Source: Eutrophocola sp963925675
GTDB lineage: Bacteria; Pseudomonadota; Gammaproteobacteria; Pseudomonadales; Pseudohongiellaceae
Direction of reading: 5' to 3'
Length of the DNA stretch: 64,000 nt
NCBI GenBank assembly: GCA_963925675.1
Contig: CAWUSW010000025.1
Span: 3,746 to 67,745 of the forward strand
Both the position numbers and the translations under genes were made by a program. A model generated the notes under the pieces. It made no database searches. It was given only the letters and a program-made list of their open reading frames with translations, and was not told where the DNA came from. Shown here piece after piece: positions 16,019-24,028 of the stretch. The first letter of the stretch is position 1, and the number at the start of each line of letters is the position of its first letter.

Positions 16019-17356
16019 ATGGCTACTTTCCTGCTTGGCATTAATCACAACACCGCTAGCGTCGATGTACGCGAGAAGGTAGCGTTCGCCCCGGAAAAGA
16101 TGCACGACGCCCTTCAGCAAGCCTGTGCTGAAATTGGTCTGGATGAGATGGTTATTGTGTCTACCTGCAACAGGACTGAACTTTACTGTGAGCCTGGCGA
16201 GGGTAGTGCAGCAAAGGATAGTAATGAGCTTTTGCAGGGCCATGTGCAGAATTGGCTGGCGACTTATCACCAATTGCTGCCTGAAAGTTTACAGGACTGC
16301 GTCTACGTCTATAAAGAGAATGATGCTGTCCGGCATGTGATGAAAGTCGCCAGTGGACTTGATTCCATGGTGCTTGGTGAACCCCAGATTCTGGGACAGT
16401 TAAAATCTGCCTATGCAGTTGCCCGTGAAGCCGGAACCCTGGGCAGCAACCTGAGCCGCATATTTGAAGAAACTTTTGCTGTAGCCAAGCAGGTACGCAC
16501 AGATACGGCGATTGGTGAAAACCCGGTCTCTGTTGCTTTTGCTGCGGTTACCCTGGCCCAACATATCTTCAGTGATTTGTCTCAGGCCAATGCCTTGATG
16601 ATTGGTGCAGGCCGCACCATTGAATTGGTGGTTCAGCATTTGCGTAATGCAGGGGTGAAAAATGTCGCCGTTGCTAACCGGACATTAGAGCGTGCTCTGG
16701 AACTCAAAGAAAAATATGGTGTGTCGGAAGTACTTTTTTCTGATATTCCGCAGCAGCTGGAAAAAGCGGATATTGTGGTAAGTTCGACAGCAAGCCAATT
16801 GCCGATTCTTGGTAAGGGCGCTGTGGAGCGGGCATTAAAAGCACGCAAGCATAAGCCCATTTTCATGGTAGATCTTGCAGTGCCCAGAGACATCGAGCCC
16901 GAAGTAGGGGAGCTGGAAGATATCTATTTATACAGCGTTGATGATCTGAGTCAGGTCATCGACAAGAATTTAAAAAGCCGACAGGATGCAGCGCGGGAAG
17001 CTGAAAAATTAATTGAGCGGGGAGTCGAAAATTACCAGGAGAAACAACGCACCTTGGGTATTGTTTCCACGCTGAAAAACTTTCGCCAGAAAGCTGAGCA
17101 GATCCGTGATACTGAACTTGAAAAAGCACTTAAATTGCTGGAAAAAGGCGAAGAGCCGGAGAAAGCAATGGCAAACCTGGCACGTTTGCTAACCAACAAA
17201 CTGATTCATGCGCCCAGCGTGCAAATGAAAAAAGCCAGCGCAAATGGTCGTAGTGAGCTCATCGATCTGGCAGAAGAATTATTTGAACTTGAAGCCAGTA
17301 ACGAAGAAGTGAATAAATTTGATCCTGAAGATGAGAAGCATAAGAATAAAAGATAG
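16019..17356 (+). CDS. hemA: Glutamyl-tRNA reductase
   Basis: 445 residues, somewhat longer than the 418 of E. coli. It reduces glutamyl-tRNA with NADPH to glutamate semialdehyde, the first step of tetrapyrrole synthesis. Present: LGINHNTA, the catalytic Cys in VSTCNRTELY (about residue 50), GLDSMVLGEPQILGQ, the nucleotide site MIGAGRTIE and MVDLAVPRDIEP, then the C-terminal dimerisation helices. It starts the hemA-prfA-prmC-moeB cluster. Its stop codon sits at the edge of a long GATAAAA repeat array, and the last residues (HKNKR) look repeat-derived. Confidence 0.97.
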   Translation: MATFLLGINHNTASVDVREKVAFAPEKMHDALQQACAEIGLDEMVIVSTCNRTELYCEPGEGSAAKDSNELLQGHVQNWLATYHQLLPESLQDCVYVYKENDAVRHVMKVASGLDSMVLGEPQILGQLKSAYAVAREAGTLGSNLSRIFEETFAVAKQVRTDTAIGENPVSVAFAAVTLAQHIFSDLSQANALMIGAGRTIELVVQHLRNAGVKNVAVANRTLERALELKEKYGVSEVLFSDIPQQLEKADIVVSSTASQLPILGKGAVERALKARKHKPIFMVDLAVPRDIEPEVGELEDIYLYSVDDLSQVIDKNLKSRQDAAREAEKLIERGVENYQEKQRTLGIVSTLKNFRQKAEQIRDTELEKALKLLEKGEEPEKAMANLARLLTNKLIHAPSVQMKKASANGRSELIDLAEELFELEASNEEVNKFDPEDEKHKNKR

Positions 17357-17362
17357 GTACAA

Positions 17363-17481
17363 GATAAAAGATAAAAGATAAAAGATAAAAGATAAAAGAT
17401 AAAAGATAAAAGATAAAAGATAAAAGATAAAAGATAAAAGATAAAAGATAAAAGATAAAAGTGGAAAGTGGAAAGTGAAAG
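17363..17481 (+). repeat. Heptanucleotide tandem array after hemA
   Basis: Fourteen perfect copies of GATAAAA (17363-17460), then GTGGAAA twice and GTGAAAG, leading into a REP-like hairpin. The phase starts 6 bp after the hemA TAG. This is the longest heptamer array in the window. Confidence 0.97.
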
Positions 17482-17485
17482 GTGT

Positions 17486-17508
17486 GTAGGAGGGACTTCA
17501 GTCCCGAA
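17486..17508. repeat. REP-like hairpin (GTAGGAGGGACTTC type)
   Basis: GTAGGAGGGACTTCAGTCCC, with the stem GGGAC/GTCCC, followed by GAA. The same unit occurs three times at 57676-57897. It resembles Pseudomonas-type REP sequences (GTAGGAGCGGCTTxAGCCGC). The remaining 90 bp to prfA show nothing further. Confidence 0.75.
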
Positions 17509-17599
17509 TGAAAAGAGTATTGAACGTGAAGCAACATTAAAAGCAAATAATCCACAATAATAGAAAGTCCGACTCCCAAAAAATTCTTATTGAGCATTA

Positions 17600-18682
17600 A
17601 TGAACCCATCAATTGTTACCAAACTTGAAACCCTGAACGAACGTTATGAGGAACTCGAAGGCTTGCTCAGCGACGCGGAAATCATCACGGATCAGGACAA
17701 ATTCAGAAATTTTTCCAAGGAATATGCAGAACTGGAACCTGTTGTGCAGTGTTTTGGTTTATATCAGAAAGCTCAGAGTGATCTGGGGGAAGCAAAAGCC
17801 TTACAAAAAGACAGCGATCCTGATGTTCGGGTAATGGCAGAAGAAGAAATTACTTCATCTCAGCAGCAGCTGGAGAAACTGGATCTGGAATTACAAAAGC
17901 TTCTTTTACCAAAAGATCCTAAAGATGATTGTAATGTCTTTCTGGAAATTCGCGCCGGCACCGGGGGTGATGAAGCCGCTATTTTTTCCGGCGATTTGTT
18001 TCGCATGTATTCTCGCTATGCAGAAAGCCAGGGTTGGAAAACCGAGATTGTCAGCGAGCGTGCAGGAGAGCATGGCGGCTATAAGGAAATTATTTTACGC
18101 GTGGCAGGCAAAGGCGTTTTTGGTCAACTCAAGTTTGAGTCCGGAGCACATCGGGTTCAGCGCGTTCCGGAAACAGAAACCCAGGGCCGGGTGCACACTT
18201 CAGCCTGTACGGTAGCAGCTATGCCTGAAGTCGATGATGTCGAGGAAATTGAAATTAATAAAGGTGATTTGCGCGTAGATACATTTCGCGCCAGTGGCGC
18301 GGGTGGGCAGCATGTTAACAAAACTGATTCAGCTATTCGTCTGACTCACATCCCAAGTGGTATCGTTGTGGAATGTCAGGATGAGCGCTCACAGCATAAG
18401 AACAAGGCTCGCGCGATGTCTCTCTTGCAAGCCAAGTTACAGACTGTTGCCGAAGATCAGCAGCATCAGGAGCAGTCTGATGCGCGGCGTAATCTGGTCG
18501 GCAGTGGAGACCGTTCTGAAAAAATAAGAACCTATAATTATCCCGATGGCCGAATTACAGATCACCGCATCAATCTGAAACTGAACCGACTGGCAGATGT
18601 AATGGCAGGGGATATCGGGGAGATCATTCAGACTTTGATTACAGAGCATCAGGCAGACCAGTTGGCGGAAATGTCAGGCTGA
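17600..18682 (+). CDS. prfA: Peptide chain release factor 1
   Basis: 360 residues, the normal length. It recognises UAA and UAG and triggers peptidyl-tRNA hydrolysis. The GGQ motif is in RASGAGGQHVNKTDSAIR (about residues 230-245), where its Gln is methylated by PrmC, the next gene. The anticodon-like PET tripeptide is in RVPETETQGR. It lies 243 bp after hemA, a gap taken up by the heptamer array and a REP-like unit. Confidence 0.98.
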   Translation: MNPSIVTKLETLNERYEELEGLLSDAEIITDQDKFRNFSKEYAELEPVVQCFGLYQKAQSDLGEAKALQKDSDPDVRVMAEEEITSSQQQLEKLDLELQKLLLPKDPKDDCNVFLEIRAGTGGDEAAIFSGDLFRMYSRYAESQGWKTEIVSERAGEHGGYKEIILRVAGKGVFGQLKFESGAHRVQRVPETETQGRVHTSACTVAAMPEVDDVEEIEINKGDLRVDTFRASGAGGQHVNKTDSAIRLTHIPSGIVVECQDERSQHKNKARAMSLLQAKLQTVAEDQQHQEQSDARRNLVGSGDRSEKIRTYNYPDGRITDHRINLKLNRLADVMAGDIGEIIQTLITEHQADQLAEMSG

Positions 18683-18715
18683 TTTCTCACTTTAATTTTC
18701 TCAGTGGCCAGAAAC

Positions 18716-19585
18716 ATGGCAACAATTAAACAACTCATTCTTGATGGCCAGGCGGCACTGGCTGAAAATGCCGATGATTCATCAGCTGTAAGGCTTGATG
18801 CTGAAATACTGCTAGGCGTTGCGGTAAAGCAAACAAGGACCTGGCTTTATACCTGGCCCGAACATATTCCCTCCTTACCGGAACAACATCTCTACCTTGA
18901 ACTGATCAGACGACGGCATGATGGTGAGCCCATCGCATATCTTATTGGCAGAAGGGAATTCTGGGGACTGAGACTAAAAATCAATGAGTCTGTGCTGATC
19001 CCAAGACCGGAAACCGAGCTATTAGTAGAAATTTGCCTGGCTAAACTGAACGGGCTTGAATTGGCAAGAGTGGCAGATCTTGGCACTGGCTCTGGTGCTA
19101 TCGCACTGGCTCTGGGTTCTGAAAAACCCATGTGGGAAATCACCGCTACCGATAAATCAAATGATGCACTGGCGCTGGCAAGTAAAAATGCAGAAGCATT
19201 AGGCATTACGAATGTCAGGTTCTTAAACGGCGACTGGACCGCCCCTGTTTCAAAGTTGCAGGAGAAAAATGCCTACCATGCCATTCTGGGTAACCCTCCT
19301 TATATAGACGAAAATGATCCTCATCTACAGCAGGGTGATGTTCGCTTTGAACCAGAACTTGCGTTAATCTCCGCTGAAAATGGCCTGTCTGATATCAGGA
19401 TTATTATTCATGATTGTGTTTCTCTTCTGGAAACCGGTGGCTGGCTCATGCTTGAACACGGTTATCAACAAGCTGATCAGGTACGACAGCTTTTTACAGA
19501 ATCTGGATACAGCGAAATCGAGACGCTCAGGGATTTATCTGACAATGAGCGCGTTACTATGGGGCAGATAAAGGATAAAGGATAA
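18716..19585 (+). CDS. prmC: Release factor glutamine methyltransferase
   Basis: 289 residues from the ATG at 18716 (an in-frame GTG at 18704 is also possible; neither has a good ribosome site). It methylates the GGQ glutamine of RF1/RF2 with SAM. The N-terminal helical domain contains RLDAEILLG, then FWGLRLKINESVLIPRPETELLVE, the SAM motif DLGTGSGAIALALG and the catalytic NPPY of LGNPPYID. It follows prfA directly. The last codons (QIKDKG-stop) are made by GATAAAG repeats, so the C-terminus is set by the heptamer array. Confidence 0.96.
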   Translation: MATIKQLILDGQAALAENADDSSAVRLDAEILLGVAVKQTRTWLYTWPEHIPSLPEQHLYLELIRRRHDGEPIAYLIGRREFWGLRLKINESVLIPRPETELLVEICLAKLNGLELARVADLGTGSGAIALALGSEKPMWEITATDKSNDALALASKNAEALGITNVRFLNGDWTAPVSKLQEKNAYHAILGNPPYIDENDPHLQQGDVRFEPELALISAENGLSDIRIIIHDCVSLLETGGWLMLEHGYQQADQVRQLFTESGYSEIETLRDLSDNERVTMGQIKDKG

Positions 19586-19691
19586 AAGTGGGTTCAGGTA
19601 TGCATTCGGTTTACAGGAATCTATTTTTGCATTTGGTGAAATTACTCATCAAGCTAAATTCGTAACTCACCTTTTTGCTTTTTCTTTTATC
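19567..19691. repeat. Heptamer element spanning the prmC stop, with inverted partner arm
   Basis: Plus arm: GATAAAG, GATAAAG, GATAAAA, then GTGGG (19567-19592); the prmC TAA is in it. Minus arm read on the other strand: GATAAAA, GAAAAAG, CAAAAAG (19691 down to 19671), then GGTGAG. The 80 bp between contain no gene. Confidence 0.8.
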
Positions 19692-19728
19692 TCTGCTCCC
19701 TTACATAAAATAGGCAAATTCGAATTAA

Positions 19729-20469
19729 ATGAACGACGATCAATTATTACGCTACAGCCGCCAGATCATGTTGCCACAAATGGATATCAAGGGGCAGCAG
19801 GCTCTGCTTGATGCCTCGGTACTTATTATCGGCCTTGGTGGTTTGGGGTGCCCGGCTGCCATGTATCTGGCCAGCAGCGGCGTGGGGCACCTGATCCTTG
19901 CTGATGACGATGCGGTGGATCTGAGCAATCTGCAGCGACAGGTAGCCCATAGCACTGACAATATTGGCATGAGCAAGGTTGCTTCCGCCCGTCAGGCACT
20001 TGAAAAACTTAACGATGGTGTGAAAGTGACGACACTCAAACAACGTCTGGAAGGCGAAGCTCTGGAAGAAGCGGTAAAAAATGCAGACGTGGTGCTGGAT
20101 TGTACGGACAATTTCTCCAGCCGCTTCGCCATTAATGCCGCTACAGTCAAGTATCGTGTGCCATTAGTGTCAGGTGCTGCGATCAGAATGGAAGGGCAGG
20201 TAAGTGTTTTTGATAAACGTGAGGATGATAATCCCTGTTATCAGTGCCTGTACCCGGATGGGGATGACCTGAATCTGAGTTGTTCTGAAAACGGCGTGAT
20301 GGCCCCAGTGGTTGGAATTATTGGTACTTTGCAGGCGATGGAGGCTATCAAGTTGATTACAGGTATTGGTAAAACACTGACAGGTCGCCTTCTCTTTCTT
20401 GACGCGCAGACCATGCAGTTGCGGGAAATGAAACTGAATAAAAATATTACCTGCCCCTGTTGCAGCTGA
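19729..20469 (+). CDS. moeB: Molybdopterin-synthase adenylyltransferase / HesA-MoeB-ThiF family
   Basis: 246 residues, E1-like. It adenylates the C-terminal Gly-Gly of a sulfur-carrier protein (MoaD in molybdopterin synthesis, or ThiS). RYSRQIMLPQ, the nucleotide loop IIGLGGLGCP, NLQRQVAHS with DNIGMSKV, the Asp in VLDCTDNFSSR, and zinc cysteines in CYQC and CPCC are all there. This position after hemA-prfA-prmC is typical of moeB. No rhodanese domain is present. ThiF cannot be ruled out by sequence alone. Confidence 0.92.
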   Translation: MNDDQLLRYSRQIMLPQMDIKGQQALLDASVLIIGLGGLGCPAAMYLASSGVGHLILADDDAVDLSNLQRQVAHSTDNIGMSKVASARQALEKLNDGVKVTTLKQRLEGEALEEAVKNADVVLDCTDNFSSRFAINAATVKYRVPLVSGAAIRMEGQVSVFDKREDDNPCYQCLYPDGDDLNLSCSENGVMAPVVGIIGTLQAMEAIKLITGIGKTLTGRLLFLDAQTMQLREMKLNKNITCPCCS

Positions 20470-20625
20470 TTACCTGTAAAGATTGCAGTGTTATTTGAGT
20501 GATGATCGTTTGACCTGATGGAGATGGCCTGTAAGAATTACAGCCAGAACCAAATACCTGTTCTATGTCTCTGCGAGAAGAATTAACAGCAAGATTTCAG
20601 GAAAACTATAAATTTAGGAGCATTA

Positions 20626-21246
20626 ATGAGAAGTTTGTCTAAAAAAGTAATTAACTCAATCAAGATTTTTGGCATGGTCAGTCTCCTGGTTTTTGTCCCT
20701 CTAAGTGCTCAGGCAGCCGCGGACGATTCAACAGGCACGCAGTCCTATACCCTGACCCGACAATACGGCAGCGTACTGTTTCGTGTTATGCAGCAGCAAT
20801 ATTTGAATTTAGTAGGGCGCTTTGATCAGTATTCTGCGACTCTGGATATGGACTTTGATGATCTGTCCAATTCGCGACTCACTGCGACTGTGCAGATGGG
20901 CAGTCTCAGCATGGCAGATAGTGATGTGACGGAGACACTGGTTAATAGCAGTGTGTGGTTCAATGCCCCCTTATACCCCGAGGCGACATTCACAACGACC
21001 AGTGTTGATGTCACTGGTGAAGACGAAGCTGATTTTCACGGTGAATTGAAGTTCGTCGGTGTGACCAAGCCCTGGACCTTGCATGTGAAATTTTACGGTG
21101 GCACAGATGGCAAGCTTAGCGGGAGCAGTATAGGCATGTTGGCCACCGGCAGTTTCGACAGAACAGATTTTGGTCTTGATCAATACTTGAACATGGCAGA
21201 AGAGCTGGTGAGTATTGAAGTTAACGTCAAATTCAACCGTGACTAG
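20626..21246 (+). CDS. YceI-family periplasmic lipid-binding protein
   Basis: 206 residues with signal peptide (MVSLLVFVPLSAQA, cut near residue 31) followed by a lipocalin-like YceI domain: SVLFRVMQQQYLNLVGRFDQ, WFNAPLYPEATFTTT and LKFVGVTKPWTLHV. YceI proteins bind isoprenoid-like lipids in the periplasm and are often induced by base or osmotic stress. AGGAG precedes the ATG. Only 43 bp separate it from the next lipoprotein gene. Confidence 0.92.
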   Translation: MRSLSKKVINSIKIFGMVSLLVFVPLSAQAAADDSTGTQSYTLTRQYGSVLFRVMQQQYLNLVGRFDQYSATLDMDFDDLSNSRLTATVQMGSLSMADSDVTETLVNSSVWFNAPLYPEATFTTTSVDVTGEDEADFHGELKFVGVTKPWTLHVKFYGGTDGKLSGSSIGMLATGSFDRTDFGLDQYLNMAEELVSIEVNVKFNRD

Positions 21247-21289
21247 CTTTTACAGTAACGGCCATTTATAGATCATTGAGGCAAAGAGT

Positions 21290-21604
21290 ATGAAAATTTT
21301 TAAAGTAGCTGTATTAAGCGCCAGTGTTGTGATGATTTCTTCCTGTTCATGGGTAAAACTGACTTCTGAGGGTGAAAATGTCGCCATTCTCACTGCCGAT
21401 GAAGTACAAAATTGTACTCGAACTGGCACTACCACTGTCGAGGTGCTTGATCGTGCGGTGGTCGACAGGAATGAAGACAAGGTCGCCAGGGAACTAAGAA
21501 TCATGGCGCGTAACCGGGCTGCGGACCGGGGCGATGCAATTGTGCCTACCACAGGGGTAGTGGATGGCGAGCAAACCTTTGTGATTTATCGTTGCCGGGC
21601 TTAA
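21290..21604 (+). CDS. DUF4156-type lipoprotein
   Basis: 104 residues. Signal peptide with lipobox ISSC (Cys19), then TSEGENVAIL, CTRTGTTTVEVLDRA and ELRIMARNRAADRGDAIVPT, the pattern of DUF4156 lipoproteins such as E. coli YjeI. Two further Cys (in QNCTRTG and YRCRA) probably pair. The function is unknown. Confidence 0.88.
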   Translation: MKIFKVAVLSASVVMISSCSWVKLTSEGENVAILTADEVQNCTRTGTTTVEVLDRAVVDRNEDKVARELRIMARNRAADRGDAIVPTTGVVDGEQTFVIYRCRA

Positions 21605-21745
21605 TCGCTATTGGATGTATTCCTGCTGCTGAATCGAAAAGCGGCAGGAAAGCGATAGGAAGAGACCGGGATCAATGGCATTTACTGCTTAACATTGCTG
21701 ACACACCTCAGCTATCTTAAATTTACATACCATGCCTACCGCGTT

Positions 21746-21774
21746 TTGGTTATGATACGCACCAAATATATAAT
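21746..21774 (+). promoter_or_regulatory. Sigma-70 promoter of rhlB
   Basis: TTGGTT, 17 bp, TATAAT, a consensus -10 box, 37 bp before the GTG start of the helicase gene. The rest of the 207-bp gap shows only a weak TCCTGC/GCAGGA hairpin near 21621-21649. Confidence 0.65.
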
Positions 21775-21811
21775 GATCGATTAATTAAATGAGCTGTACG
21801 GTAGTACATTT

Positions 21812-23131
21812 GTGACAACTGTGACAATAGAAAGCATCGAACCAAACCCTGCAACTGTCGAACCAGACAGTGAGCCAAAAGTTAAGTTTCAAGACTTCGA
21901 TCTCCCGGAAGAACTGCTTAAAGCAGTAGATGACCTGGGGTTTGAATTCTGCACGCCTATTCAGGCGCAAAGTCTGAAAGTGACTCTGGAAGGCCATGAC
22001 GTTACCGGAAAGGCGCAAACCGGCACGGGTAAAACGGCGGCTTTTCTATCCACTATTATTAATGACCTGCTAAAAAACCCCATACAAGAAGAACGTTATG
22101 TGGGTGAGCCACGTGCGCTGATTATTGCGCCGACAAGAGAGTTGGTAATGCAGATTGCCAAGGATGCTGTAGCGCTGACGAAATATGCGAAGCTGAATGT
22201 CACTACTTTGGTGGGCGGCATTGACTATCAGAAACAGCAGAGAGAACTTGATAACGATTTAGTAGATATCGTTGTGGCAACACCCGGGCGACTACTGGAC
22301 TTTGTGCGCAACAGAAATATCGATCTGAGCATGGTGGAAATTCTGGTGCTGGATGAAGCAGATCGTATGTTGGATATGGGATTTATCCCCCAGGTGCGTC
22401 AGGTAGTTTCTGCGACACCGAAAAAAGAATTTCGCCAGACTATGTTGTTCAGTGCCACTTTCACGGACGACATAATGGAGCTTGCCAATCGTTGGGCCGT
22501 TGATCCGGTGAAGATTGAGGTGGAATCGCCGCGACTCACCACAGACAATGTGAACCAACTGGTTTATCTGGTGACCACTGATCAAAAATATAACTTATTG
22601 TATAACCTGATCCAGAGTGAAGAAGGGGAAAGAGTTATAGTCTTTACAAACCGCCGTGATCAGGCCAGACGACTGGCAGATAATTTACATCGCAATCAAG
22701 TGAGCGTGGGTTTGTTATCCGGGGAAGTCAGTCAGCCGAAACGTGTCAGAACTCTGGAAGAATTCAAGAACGATACCATTCAAGTGTTGGTGGCAACTGA
22801 TGTAGCAGGCCGCGGCCTGCATATTGATGAGATATCCCATGTGGTGAATTTCAATTTACCGGAAGAAGCTGAAGACTACGTACACCGTATTGGTCGAACT
22901 GGCAGAGCGGGCTTGCTTGGTACTTCTATCAGTTTCGCTGATGAAGATGAGTCCTTTCTGTTGCCTGGTATTGAAGAGACTATCGGCATGAAGTTGCCCT
23001 GCGAATACCCGTCAGAAGAGTTGCTGGTAAAACCACCGGCGTTTTCCAGACCGTCAATCTTTAAACCGGAAGGTAAGAAACCCGGTGGCAGGGGTGGTAA
23101 CAAAAGCGGTGGAAGACCTCACCGCCATTAA
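21812..23131 (+). CDS. rhlB: DEAD-box ATP-dependent RNA helicase, RhlB type
   Basis: 439 residues. Q motif (FCTPIQAQS), Walker A AQTGTGKT, PTRELVMQ, TPGRLLD, DEAD box VLDEADRMLDMGF, SAT, then the second RecA domain with FTNRRDQ, ATDVAGRGLHID and HRIGRTGRAG. The C-terminus is short and Gly/Arg/Lys-rich (GGRGGNKSGGRPHRH). It resembles pseudomonad RhlB, a helper of RNA decay. The start is taken as GTG at 21812; the first 25 residues are acidic and poorly conserved. Confidence 0.9.
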   Translation: MTTVTIESIEPNPATVEPDSEPKVKFQDFDLPEELLKAVDDLGFEFCTPIQAQSLKVTLEGHDVTGKAQTGTGKTAAFLSTIINDLLKNPIQEERYVGEPRALIIAPTRELVMQIAKDAVALTKYAKLNVTTLVGGIDYQKQQRELDNDLVDIVVATPGRLLDFVRNRNIDLSMVEILVLDEADRMLDMGFIPQVRQVVSATPKKEFRQTMLFSATFTDDIMELANRWAVDPVKIEVESPRLTTDNVNQLVYLVTTDQKYNLLYNLIQSEEGERVIVFTNRRDQARRLADNLHRNQVSVGLLSGEVSQPKRVRTLEEFKNDTIQVLVATDVAGRGLHIDEISHVVNFNLPEEAEDYVHRIGRTGRAGLLGTSISFADEDESFLLPGIEETIGMKLPCEYPSEELLVKPPAFSRPSIFKPEGKKPGGRGGNKSGGRPHRH

Positions 23132-23376
23132 TCTCCCAGACCAGTTCATCTCCTCAACAGTTTGATAAATATAGGCTTTCTCAAGTCGGCGCGATACGCT
23201 TCAACAATTCTTTCCAATTCATGGCTTTGCTATATCACTTTTCCCTGAAGTAAAACGCTGGAAAATATTTAAGGTTTCCAGCATTTGAAGTTGAGTCTAT
23301 TGCAAGGCAAGTAATATATAGCCTGAGTATTTTTAAGTGGTAAAACCCCATTCCCCTTATAGTGATAGCGATATAA

Positions 23377-23634
23377 AAGTGCTTGATATTATCTATCGAT
23401 GAAGACGTGACTTTTGAAGCTTTTGCTCACATGCAACAGGGGCAGGTAATTGATCTTGATAGTGCAATCGCCATTGGGGCAGTCAGTTATGGTATTGAAT
23501 TTAATCTGCCTTTGGCAGACAGTATTATTTATGCAACAGCACGTAACTGTGATGCGACTATCTGGACCCAGGATGCAGGTTTGAAAGGCTTAAAAGGCGT
23601 AAAGTTTTTCCCGAAATCCAGATCAAAATCATAA
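23377..23634 (+). pseudogene. C-terminal remnant of a PIN-domain (VapC-like) toxin
   Basis: The frame opens after TAA at 23374 and codes for about 85 residues ending in LPLADSIIYATARNCDATIWTQDAGLKGLKGVKFF, the C-terminal half of a PIN ribonuclease with the acidic residues of LAD and TQDA. The N-terminal half with the first catalytic Asp is absent, no antitoxin gene precedes it, and the only start is TTG at 23383. It is most likely a relic of a vapBC toxin-antitoxin locus. The 240 bp between rhlB and this contain only a GCTGGAAA/TTTCCAGC hairpin (23257-23282). Confidence 0.8.
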
Positions 23635-23675
23635 AACGAGACAAAAGGTTTGTTTTATATCCTGTCTGCCCACAC

Positions 23676-24002
23676 TTATTTCGCCCCGGCATCCTGCAGG
23701 ATTTTTGCATATTCCCCGGAATTTCTGTGCTCAGAAACTAGCTTTAGAATAGTCTCGCCAGCCATATTTGGCTCATTGACATTGCGTCCATCTTCTACAA
23801 AAAAACCAATGAAGCGTGCAAAGGCATCAGGCACCATGCCGCGATAGGCTTTCTGCAGGATATGAAAATCCGCAGCTTCGTCCTGTGAAGTATCCAGTTC
23901 CAGAAAGGATTTGACCCGCTCATCGCTCCACCATTCATCACGTACGGCAGGTTGGGTTCTGGCGGCGCCGGTTTTTTTCTCTGCTTTTTTCACGTCATTC
24001 AT
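23676..24002 (-). CDS. Conserved hypothetical protein, PA4642-like
   Basis: 108 residues, soluble. After a basic Lys/Ala-rich N-terminus, DEWWSDERVKSFLELD, YRGMVPDAFARFIGFFVEDGRNVN, and GETILKLVSEHRNSGEYAKILQDAGA match a small gammaproteobacterial family known from Pseudomonas PA4642. The C-terminal part looks like one ankyrin-like helical pair. No function is established. It is 26 bp downstream of gatB on the same strand. Confidence 0.8.
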   Translation of the reverse strand: MNDVKKAEKKTGAARTQPAVRDEWWSDERVKSFLELDTSQDEAADFHILQKAYRGMVPDAFARFIGFFVEDGRNVNEPNMAGETILKLVSEHRNSGEYAKILQDAGAK

Positions 24003-24028
24003 AATTATCTGATTATTCCTAAAATATA

